Origin: Apostichopus japonicus
Lineage: Eukaryota > Echinodermata > Holothuroidea > Aspidochirotida > Stichopodidae
Direction: 5' to 3'
DNA: 64,000 bases
Assembly (NCBI RefSeq): GCF_037975245.1
Contig: NC_092567.1
Location: 14,462,876-14,526,875, forward strand
The translations under genes were made by a program, and so were the position numbers. The notes beneath the pieces are model-generated. The model was not told the DNA's origin and did not search any database. It saw only the letters and a list, made by a program, of their open reading frames with translations. Below, in pieces: positions 38,001 to 50,200 of this stretch; the stretch's first letter is position 1; each line of letters begins with the position of its first letter.

Positions 38001-41000
38001 TGCAGTGTACACAGAGTGCTGCAGTGTACACCCAGAGTGTTGCATGTACAGGCAGAGTGCTGCAATGTACACGCTGAGTGCTGCGTGTACACGCAGAGTG
38101 CTGCAGTGTACGGCAGAGTGCTGCAGTGTACACCCAGAGTGCTGCGTGTACACCCAGAGTGCTGCAGTGTACACAGAGAGTGCTTGGGTGTACACGCAGA
38201 GTGCTGCAGTGTACATACAGAGTGTGGTGCAGTGTACACATAGAGTGTTGCCGTGTTCACACAGAGTGCTGCAGTGAACACGCAGAGTGCTGCAGTGCAG
38301 AGTGCTCCAGTGTACATGCAGAGCGTTGCCGTGTTCACATAGAGTGTTGCCGTGTTCACACATAGTGCTGCAGTGAACACGCAGAGTGCTGCAGTGCAGA
38401 GTGCTCCAGTGTACATGCAGAGCGTTGCCGTGTTCACACAGAGTGCTGCAGTGTACACACCGTGCTGCAGTGTTCACGCAGAGTGCTGCAGTGTACACGC
38501 AGAGTGCTGATAGACAAGATCGTCCAAATTTTATACTTTGGTTGGTTTTATGTGCAAAACTTCAGCAATGCAAACTCGCAAAATCCAAATGTTGCAAAAC
38601 ATTTTGAATTGTTAAATTACAATCGATCCTTGCGTTTACCATTGATATTCAAGTAGAGTTTGCCAAGTTCTTAGACTACCATTGAGTTTGTTTCAAAATT
38701 GAAACTGGGTTTGTAATTCAAATGAAGATTTACTCTAGACAAGCTAGTGAAATGATGTTTCAGTGGTTTGTGCACAAAGAGTCATATTATTATGAAGTGT
38801 CATCTGTTAATTTGGTGCAGAAAGTCGCACAAGAAGTAAACAATGTATGATACCTATTTTCTCCTAGGATCGAATCATCGAAGATATGAGGCGAAACTTC
38901 AGGAAGTATAAGAGGATAGAAGAAATATTTATTACTGCTCAGGGATCAAAAGGTCAGAATAAGAAGAGTTGTTTTGAAAATTTCTGATTTTGTATTTAAT
39001 TTAAGACATATTTGAAGAAGTGTGTGGGTGGGTTGACAAAGTAGTTTGAATCCAAATGAGGCATTAACTATTCATATTAAAAGGTGACACAATCCCAACA
39101 ATTATATTTAGCTTTACATGACTGAGTTCTTTATGAACAACATCGCCCACAAACAGCTAAGAAAGAAAATCTTGTTCCTTCTTGGAATGTTAACATTGAA
39201 ATTTTAAACAGTGTCGGTAAAGGAACAAATACCATCATTTGCTTATGTTAGCACTTGCAAAACCCATCTCCATTACAGAAGTTATGCATTGTGATGGATC
39301 AAGAAATACTTAAAAAACTGTAGCGCATGTGGCGGGATGATTTCATATCTAAAACTTGATCAAGTGTTCAACCTAATGTGTGAAAAAGAAACAGTAAATC
39401 TGTGAAATCTCCCAAATGGAATAAGAAATTGCGTCATTGCCTTGGGACATTATTCATGACAGTTGTGTCTATCACATAGGCCAAAGATGATGTTGGGTGT
39501 GTGTCTCCTGTCAGTGGAAGGAGGAGGAGGGGGGGTCATGACAGTTGTGTTTATCACATAGGCCAATGATGATGTGGGTTTGTGTCTCCTATCTGTGTAG
39601 GGAGGGAGAAGGAGGGGGTGGGGGGAATGGTTCATGACAGTTGTGTCTATCACATAGGCCAATGATGATGTTGGGTTTGTGTCTCCTGTCTGTGGAGGGA
39701 AGGAGAAGGAGGGGGTGGGGGGTGGTTCATGACAGTTGTGTCTATCATATAGGCCAATGATGATGTTGGGTTTGTGTCTCCTGTCTGTGTAGGGAGGCAG
39801 GAGAGGGTGGGGGGGGGTTTCATATAACATAGGCCAATTATGATGTTAGGTTTGTGTCTCATGTCTGTGTAGGGAGGCAGGAGAGGGTGGGGGGGGGGGG
39901 TTTCATATCACATAGGCCAATTATTATATTAGGTTTGTGTCTCCTGTCTGTGTAGGGAGGGTGGGGGGGGTTCATATAACATAGGCCAATTATTATGTTG
40001 GGTTTGTGTCTCCTGTCTGTGTAGGGAGGCAGGAGAGGGTGGGGGGGGTTTCATATAACATAGGCCAATTATGATGTTAGGGTTGTGTCTCCTGTCTGTG
40101 TAGGGAGGCAGGAGAGGGTGGGGGGGGGGTTTCATATAACATAGGCCAATTATTATGTTAGGTTTGTGTCTCCTGTCTGTGTAGGGAGGGTGGGGGGGGG
40201 TTTCATATAACATAGGCCAATTATTATGTTAGGTTCGTGTCTCCTGTCTGTGTAGGGAGGGTGGGGGGGGGGGTTTCATATAACATAGGCCAATTATGAT
40301 GTTGGGTTTTTGTCTCCTGTCTGTGGAGGGAGGGAGGAGAGGGTGGGAGAGGAAGGGGGGGGGTTTCATATCACATAGGCCAATTATGATGTTGGGTTTG
40401 TGTCTCTCTTTATCATGAACTTAGCGTCACAAATACAAGTTTTTGTCTTACATCGATAAACTTCAATCCTTTTTTTTAGCAAGATTCACCTAAGTTTGAT
40501 AAAATTACTAAATATTGGTGCCCATCCACAAATAAATCTGTCTCTGTTGTAGGCTGTAAATGTCCAGGGTAAACTGATATTTTAAATGCCACAAGTAATG
40601 CTATGGATCAGGCATGGTCTGGTATGTTACATACAAGGCTTACACTATGTTATTTACAAACAGGGTAAGTACTGTATCCATCGATTCCTTTCTTTTTTCA
40701 GCTGAATTGGTGCAGCGTTTAGAGGAGGAGCTTGCCAGGACAGACACGGGTTCAACCAGCAGCTCGGTGACGGTAGAGTCTGAATCTTCATCAAGGATGG
40801 GTGGTGGAAGAGAGGTATGAGAATGCCATCATTTGTCTTTGAAATCGATGCATAATTTATGAATAGTTAGTCCCGTAGTCACCTCCTCTTATACGAGCCC
40901 ATCATAGGAATTTGATCTTGCTTAGAAAAACAATCATAGCTTTCCATTTCTTCCTGAAATGAAAACATGTTGGAAAGATAGTTAATATAATTGAAGAACC

Positions 41001-43024
41001 TGTAGTAATAGATATCTGCTGTGTCCTGCAATATTAGTTATCTGGCAATTAACCAATCTGTAGATGCATAATTCATAAAGTAGCTGAGATTCCTTGATCC
41101 TTTGATTAATGCTTTCTCAGATGATTTCATCTCAGTGAAGTAGTAACAGACAAATAACATTGTAACTAAGGTCTTTATTTATTCATAACTGTCTAATGTT
41201 AGGATATCTTAGTGGTATAAGCTGTGTCATTGGAGAAATATTTCATTCAGTATTCCATTTAATGTGTACAGTTGGGTTCGTGCAATCAAAGTTTCCTTCA
41301 AAATACCTCTTAAAGTGGGAGCTGTGTCATTAGCTGTGTAAATGATGGAAATAGGTTTTCCTTCATAATCCTGTATTTCTGTGTTTCCTAGATAGTGTTG
41401 CAGCAATGTATCAGTTATATGATTAGACATATATCACTGATAAGGAAACATACTTTTCTCCTTGTGTGATCTTACTTTCTCGTCTGGTTTCTAACCTAGC
41501 CATTACCTAGCCATTTGCAAAACAAGCCGCAAAAGCTGTGGTAACTATGGCTACAGCTGTAGGTGTCTGTTTGTTGTGAAATAGCACCCTCTATTGTGCA
41601 ACTGAATCAGCTTACTGTCTGTGGTATACTTTTCCTTCTTGTGTAGCTAATGACTTGCTGCAGCATATCTCTGCTCAATGTTTGTTTTTACTTTTGTATA
41701 AATTTGGAACATAGAAGAAACATATCGCACCATTTGAAGTTTGGGAATATTTCTTGCTTGAGGTTTAACAGCAGGTTTATGAAGTTCCCTTAAAAGTCTC
41801 ACATTTGTTTTCTGTATAACAGGATGGTAGTTTGGACTATGCACATAACTCCTTGCCTAGAGAGTTGAACGGAAAGCATCGGTCAGCTAGCATGGAGAAT
41901 TTGAAGCCTGTTGATGGCTTGTTAGAGGTACAGTAAAATGCTTAGTAAGATTTAACAAGTAAATAGATTGGTAAAAATCTATCTAGTCAATCAGAAAGTT
42001 TCAAAATTGGTGCAAAAAACTTATCCTTTGATAAAGAATGTAAAGAATATTTAAGATTCTTATCTAGCAATGTCACATGAGATTAAGTTACAGCAGTCAA
42101 AATATGAGAAACACTCATCACACTTTCTGAAGAGACTTTAAGAAGACACAAAACCAACCATTATCTTTTAGCTGATATGACAGAAACAGTGATATCTTGC
42201 TCTCTTTTGGAGATAACACAGATTAAAAGTCATGTCTCAGGGAGCTGTCATTTTGTGAATCTGTGATCTGAAATCTTTTACTTTTTTCCTTCTGTTTCCT
42301 TTTCATATTTTCAAGTTAGAATGCTAACAGTGTTGACATTGAAAATAATGTCATCATTAGGTCATGTAAACAGCTTCAATGAATAATATGATAATTATAT
42401 GAAAGTAGCATCCCACACAATAAATTGTGAAATCGTTAGGAAGTTCTTCTGCCCACTTAGGAAATGATCTTTTAAAGAAATTTTGTTTTATTTATTACTT
42501 GACTTAAAAGTGATGTAATCCTTTATCTTGCTTCTTTGCTTATGTGATTCTGCAGTATTTGTTATCTCTTTTGTGACTTATTCTCTGTGCATGGAAATGT
42601 CTGTTAACAAACATACCTTCCACCTGCAATGCCTCACAATACCTGTCTCAATTGATACTCTGATACTGATACTTAAAGTACAAGAGCATCAGTAGTATCG
42701 AGATTCTGCTGCACTGCTGCTCTTAGTTTGCAAGGCTATTCTCTTCAACTTCTTGGGAAATAATTGACGCTAAGAACACTCACAACGATTTGTGTCATTA
42801 AATCAGCAATTGTTAAAAAGTTGACTGATTTTGGATCATTTTACAATTTTTACCCCATAATTGGCCTGATTCTGATTAGATACCCCATGAATCACTAAAA
42901 CAATATTTAAATGTACTTACTTTCTTTTATTTACCACACTATTGTTTGTCTATTACCATTTCTTTGTTGTGAATCAGACTGTGTGGTTCATTGTTTGTTT
43001 ATTTGGCTGCACCGTATGGTCTAT

Positions 43025-43099
<75 letters not shown>

Positions 43100-46000
43100 T
43101 GGTACTATTATTTGTTTGTTTACCAGACTGATATTGACCTGTACCCTGGTGGTTACAGGACGTTACCGTCACCGAAGACCAAAACTTCCGAACCAAACTC
43201 TCCTGTGAAAGGAAGAAACGGTAGCCAGAGATCTGGATCCTTTGACAAGGATAATTTACAGAAAGGACGGAAGACCTCAACTAGTGAACCCAATTTAGGT
43301 GAAATATTCAAGTTAATATGAGATTGCAAACAGATATAGCTCAAGGGGAAAGACAATACCCTACTAGGGTTGGGCGATATTGGCTTTATACCGTCACAAT
43401 AAATAGTTAAAAAATTATCGCGATATTTCGATAAACAATAAATTTTCCTCTAACAGGATTTGCGTAAATGTCGAGCTTTGAGTGGACGAAGAAAGAGAGA
43501 TATATGAAGGGGACATTCAAAGAGAATATCTGAGTTTGTTATGAACTGTTCCCTTGAAAATAAATAAATAACTATGGATTTTGTTTGGAGGGGAATATTT
43601 ATTATATCATTTGCGTCAACAAATTTTTAATATTGACATTCCTGACTCTGGAACAAAACCAACTTTCTTAACACATGTACTGATTAGATTACATGCTCAC
43701 TGTAAGAAGTCCCAGTCGTCTGACACTAGACCTAAAATAACACAAATATTTAGTTCCTCAATGCTTCCGGCCTACAACTCACCATAAAATAATTGACACT
43801 TAAACGTTGACAATGTAGGCCTAGGTAGGCTAGCTTGTGTCACTTTCGTTCTTGATAATATGGCGCACTAACCTCAAAACATGTTATACTTCCATTAGAA
43901 TGGGCACTTAAGCTGACCTACATAACTACGCCTCTCGGCAAACGCGGCTGGTTAACAAACTTATATTCATGACACTTGAGCTTGATAGGTGGACATGCAT
44001 TTGATTGACAAGTTTGCCGAGCCCATAAAGGCACAGCTTTTTATGCACTCTAGCTGTCTCCTCACCTCTGATTGGCTATCGCGCAGAAATACTTTTAGAA
44101 GAAGAACAACAACAATGGGCGCAATAGCACAGATAAGACAAGCTTGGGCGAGGCCTACCAACACATGAACAGCGTGCAATGACCTGTTATTATCAAATAA
44201 TTCCAGAAAAATGAGCGCACGTGGTTCTGCAGATATATACTGCCCGACTTTCTGAGAGGATTACCTTACATACATTGTGCGAGTTTGTCACTAGTTTTGT
44301 CACACATCATTTTTGCCTTGTTTGATGCAATACTTGGCGCGAATGAATGCTTAAAACTTTTCCAGGTACTGCAAACGTGACTCATATCGGTGAGACCCAT
44401 ATTGACTCCCCCCTCCATACAGTACAGCTGTTCAGTGCATATAGTACCAGGCAGTTGTTACATAACAACTCCCTGGTAGTACACGTTAGAATTCAATAGT
44501 GACGTAAAGACTTTTAAGACGGACCAATCACAAGGTCAAACACGCTCCGCAGTCTTGTTGAAAACTGTCAGAACAGAGTAATAATACAGCTCTGTGTCTT
44601 GAGCATACAAACACATTATCGCGTAGTACTGTGTGGTTTATACAGGGTGGGTCACTAACACTGTTCTCATTGTGTATATGTGCATGTAGCGAACATTTTG
44701 TAAAGGACAGGTTTTTTACAAAGTTCAAAAGTCAGTAAATGAAGTTAGTAAACTTTATTTCTTTTCAACTTTCTTAACCATGGAATGCTAGCATAACATT
44801 TACAGATAAAACGGAGAAAGGATAATCGCATTTTGTTCCACATTTATTTTAGATTTCTTTCACAAGAAATTATCGTCATTTGTTCAATCCTCAAAAAATA
44901 TTGTCTTGAAAAAAAATTATCGCGATAATAATAATTTTTGATATATCGCCCAACCCTATACCCAACCTAAAGCCATGCGACCCTACTGACTGTTTACCTG
45001 TAAAGGAGGATTATGTTGAAGGAGGTTAATTCATTGTTTAGCACCCCACCCCTCACAACACCTTCACCCTCCCCCAGCCAAGGAACACGGTTGCCCCCCT
45101 TTCATGCTGTACTGCTTAATTGCTAGCCTTCTTTAGTCTATTGGATTATGGTAACACATGACAGTGTTATATTGACTGTCTGATGGGAATGGGAATTGGT
45201 GTGTCTCAGAAAAGGCGTATGGATATATGGTGACAACGTAAACACTTGCACTGGTCTATTAAAGGGGAGGCTGGATAAAAGATGGCTTGGTTGGAGATTG
45301 TAATTGTCTGGGTATCTGAGTGAGTCAGTGTGCAACAACCTCCCCTTTAAAATCAATAAAAGTAAGTCCATGAATGGCTAACAGTTTTTATCTTTATTCC
45401 AAGATGGTACTGTTTTTCTGCTCCTTTGCACACATTAGCTAACTTGGAAATATTTACTCGGTAGTACAAGAGGATACTGATGCAAAGACACAAAATTGGA
45501 ATTGTGAGATTAACTTAATTTAAAAAAAAAATAAAGTAATGTGGTGATTTCTAGATTGATAGATCTGTGAGCAAACAAAATTTTAAATTTTATTTTGTTG
45601 TTGTTGTTGTTGCATCCTGGTAGCTGTTACAGAGACAGAAGATGGATTTATGGAAGTTCATAGGAGAAGGCAAGTGACCTTTGACCCAAAGACTGATGGC
45701 CTCTCGGACTCATCAGGCACCTCCTCATCTGACGTCAGGGCGAAGAAAGGTGGAATCAAGAAATTGATTGGAAAGTGAGTTCCAATATCAAGGAATTGCA
45801 GAAATATAACTGTGCATCATAATTTTGGTTTTAATAAAACCAGTTTTAAAGAGATTAATTATAAAAGTAGTAATATATATCCCTGGATATAAATCTTTCA
45901 TCTAGTGTAGCAGAAACTTCAAAATCCTTTGTTTTGAAGTTAGTCGTTCATTTTAAACACAGTAATTCCAGAAGCTTCATCTGGCAAACAAAGGGTTAGT

Positions 46001-47054
46001 CTACATAAGCAGCTCAAGAGCTGTTTATTTTTCAGTTTTCTATTAGTAGGCAGTATTTCATCTTCTGCCAGTTTAAGGTAATTTTTGGTCATGTAGGTCT
46101 TGTTCACATTTGTGGTTACTGTCTATCTGTGTGATTTCGTCTGTCTAGATTAAGACGAAGTAATTCCGCTTCGTTGCAAGATGAGGACTATGACTCACCG
46201 ATAGAATTCCATAGAGGGAGCCGTTACAGGGCTACAGCAATGCCAAGACTTGGCTGGTCTCAGGGATTATCCTCTCATGGGTGAGCCATCAAAAAATAAA
46301 CGAGAAACATGTAATCTATTCTCATATATGAGTTATAAAAGTGAAGTTCTTTACGTGTGAAGGAAACACTTCACGATACTTTCCTTCACACTTATGGCAC
46401 TTTGTGTTTAGTTGGGTAGGTGAGTCCAAATGCACTTGCTAGGTGTTTGGTCAAACTCATTGTACCCTGTGCTAGGGGGATGTAAGCTAGGCCTTCTAAT
46501 GCCCTTTTTTCAGATGGTTAGCGGAATCCTGGTCGAAGTTACTAGCTGGTTGGCGAATCCTACTGAACCAGATGAGGGAGAACAGTGATTCATAATGCAG
46601 TTTGTTAAGTAGCTAGTGTTTAGTGCAAATACATCTTTGTTGGAGTACGCTCAGAGACTGTTCCACATTATTAGGTGGCCAGGGGATGCCTAATGCCCTT
46701 TGTTATGTGGGTAATTAATTCTGATGCACTCTATAAGAGAAGGTCAACCACAGTTTTTTAATCAGATACCATATCACAGGTGCAAAGAGCTTCTTTCTGA
46801 GGAATATTCTAAGGGTGTTGATACCATTTCACATTCTTCATGCATCTTTAGAGTCATAGCAGTAGTTGACCTTTGTAGTTCATTGCCTCCTTGATCAACC
46901 AACCTCTGATATAACACCATCAACTACACAAAATCATTAAAATTGAGTATGTGCTACATGTGCCTTCCAAAGTGGAAGAATTATGCACCAAAAAGAATAT
47001 ATACATATATATATATATATATATCTATATATATATATATATATTATATCTATA

Positions 47055-47091
<37 letters not shown>

Positions 47092-47177
47092 TCTATATAT
47101 ATCTATATATATATATATATATATATATAAATATCTATATATACATATATATATATACATATATATATATACATATC

Positions 47178-47211
<34 letters not shown>

Positions 47212-50200
47212 AGTCAAAAATTGTTTGGAACCAAATTTATTACCCAATCTTCTCGTGAATTTAAAAGGGAGTTGTGGCCAGAAAGTATATTGCAAAGATA
47301 GCCAGCAGGGTGTAAAAGAAACGTATCAAATTATCATCCTTTTTCTCCAGGCGTATGTCAAAACTTCAAGTATTGAACCACCATCCTAAGCTTTGTGACG
47401 GGCTCAGGTGATCCTTGATGCATGCTTGCAGTGAGGGAGTTTACATATTCCTTTGATGTTATTATGCACAAGAGAGTATTGACAAGCACTGCCCCCTGAA
47501 TATCAAAACCCCTTGTGTTGGCTTTTCACTCCTTATCCCTTTGTGGGTAGGAAAGATTACCTACGAGCATGTAGACTAATTCTACGTTCATTGGCAGTAT
47601 TCTAAACTCCTCTCACATCTTCAAGACAATTGTATTAATATTTAATAATCTGAATCAGTTCTTTGCAGGTTCTACATTCACTTATGGTGATTAAAATGCC
47701 ATGGAAATAGTCTCTAGTAGAGATTGTTTTTAATTGTTTTTATTTTTTATTTTTATACTTTCTATCATAATGCAACTTGTTACATACATTGATGTGAAAT
47801 GTTTGTTCATTGGCCAATATCTACATGTATTCGTGTTAGTGCATAGTGCTCTTAACACAGTAACTCACATACGTTGATATTAACTGGTTTACTATTGCAG
47901 AGTTTTACCAGGACACACAAACTCACATTTTTTTTTATATCTTGAACAGAATATAGTTTGTATTTGTCAGTGTAAATAGTATATGAGATTTAGGTAATTA
48001 AAAAGTTTGTAAATGATGGGGGGAAAAAAAAGAAAAACAATTTACTCAAAGCAAAATATAATTTCAGGCTGTCGACAATGTCACTTTACAACATCAGCTA
48101 CCTAGATGATAAGAAGTATAGGTGAGTCTCCTCTGGTCAAGATGGTTGAAGTCGATGGAGAAAGGCAAGAGACAGTCAAGATAAAGAGTACAATAAAAGA
48201 AAAAATAGATGCAAACAATGACCCAACAAACACCCCAAAAGTTACCTTCGTAACTCTGCTATTTGTAAATTCCCCCACCCCTCCCCCCCAGAAATTAATT
48301 CAATGACATCATTGACAAGGGTAAAACTACCGTCTCCAGTTCTTGACCAAGAAAAATGGACGATTATATTCAGATAGGGGGGTTTGTCACCTTGAATCTA
48401 AAATTACCAATGTTAATAACAACCCGATATTGGGATAACTGATCTATTAACATCTCTTCATTACCATGATGGGGCTATAAAGAGGAATACATTTACTTTT
48501 CTTTGCTGTTAAGCAAAACCTTATACTCAAAAAAGTTGAGAGAAAAAAATTAAAAAAAGGTTGTCATGTGTAGGAGTTGTATATCATTTTGGTTTATCCT
48601 TTTAACAAGGAGAAGGTTTTACAATTTTTTTTTAAAACAAACCATCAAGAAGTGTGGATACCTTGCCTTTCTCCATCAATGTTTAATCCATCCAACGTAC
48701 CCCCACCTTTTTGTCTTTTGTCTTCATATTTTTGCGGATCTTCAAGCTGGTGAGATGGTCTGCTTTTAATTGCTGGAAGCAGTAGTCAATATTTTTTAGA
48801 GGTGATGCCATGTTTTTCTCTTTTTTTGTCAAGCCTAGATAGACCTTGCCATGCCCCCCCCCCTCCCCCAAAAAAGAAACTTTGCTTAACAGTAGTTTGG
48901 CTACATTAGCTGATGTTGGGCCCAGTGTTGGTGCAGGAAGATAATCCTCTGCGAAACTGACATAATTTTGAAATGATTTAAGGATTTAACAAAATACCAG
49001 CAGCATTATTGTGTTTGTTAAGTGGATGGTAACAAGGTAGAATAAACACACTGCTAACACTTTGTATGTCCATGTATGTCTAAATATCTGTCGTGTGCAT
49101 CGATAGGCTTGCAGATGCTATCAGTATAGTTATTGGCCGATGTCTTGAGCATTTTAAGAGATGTACAATCGGTTGTTAATTTGCTTTATTATATTCCCCA
49201 TTAGATGTCTAATAATATACAGGATTTAGAGTTTGGTTTCCATTTGATAGTCTGTGTAATGAAAGCTATTGTGTTATGAAGCTGCAAATAAATAATTATT
49301 ATAAAGAAATATTTGGAGAGAAAAAAAAAGATGTTTCAAGATATTGTAATTTATTACTTTATAGAATCATCTCAACAAAAGATCAGATAGGGTTTTAATT
49401 TCACAAGTAGTTATTTGTCTTCTCAAGAAGTGAAATGTCTTAGAGCCTCTCAACGATGGTGTGAAAGCTTTTGTTACCTGTCGTTCTGAAAGAACGCTAA
49501 TTGCTCGGTACATGGATTGCTAGCAATGAATATGTACATCTCATGACCAGGTTGTGAGGCCGGTCCACTCAAAAGAATGGCTACTTCTTGTCCAGAATGC
49601 CAAACGTTTTTAGGCATAATGGGTTAGCCTCACTGAATAGCTGGCCTAAAAGTTTGAATATTACAGAGGTCAAGAAAGGTAAAATGTCTATATCCAACTT
49701 TATCTTATAACTAAAGTGTGTTTGCTTGAATAAAATTGTTCATCTACAGGAGTTATTGTGGTCTCTTTTCATAGCAGGCCTAGTGTAGTAAAACCATGGA
49801 ACATCTTGAGACTGGAATTTGGTTCAAATTCTGGCTAATTTGAGTGTCTCATTCTATAGGGTAACTTCCAATGGTAATGTTCTGGGTATCGTGTTCACAA
49901 CAGAACTGAACAGTTTTTTTGTTATATTAAGTGTTTTTTTTTCTGCATAATTTGTGTTAACTGTGCTCACACATATGAAAGAATTTTACAGTGTGATAAT
50001 AACCATGAACTATTGCAGAATGATCAGTGGCTGGATGCTTGATCCAAAAATCTTTGATCTGTATTATTCAGGATAAGGATTATCCAAGATCAAGGATGAT
50101 TGAGGTCCAGATAGTCCCAGTTCATCTGCAGGGGTTATTGCTGTTTTGCTACAGTTCATCTTTAAGAGGTCAGTCGTAGACATATCTGGCCTCATAGTTA

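Noticed and set aside
37119-38498. 459-codon minus-strand open frame, the longest in the window
   Set aside because: It is entirely 21-bp repeat (seven-residue CTLQHSV units) with comparable frames open in other phases; it lies in an intron and has no non-repeat domain.
42911-43321. 136-codon frame including YLFIYLFIY repeats and exon l
   Set aside because: Only 43127-43298 is coding; the upstream part is the (TTTA)n microsatellite and intron.
46943-47295. YIYIYI open frames on both strands
   Set aside because: Pure AT microsatellite translation.
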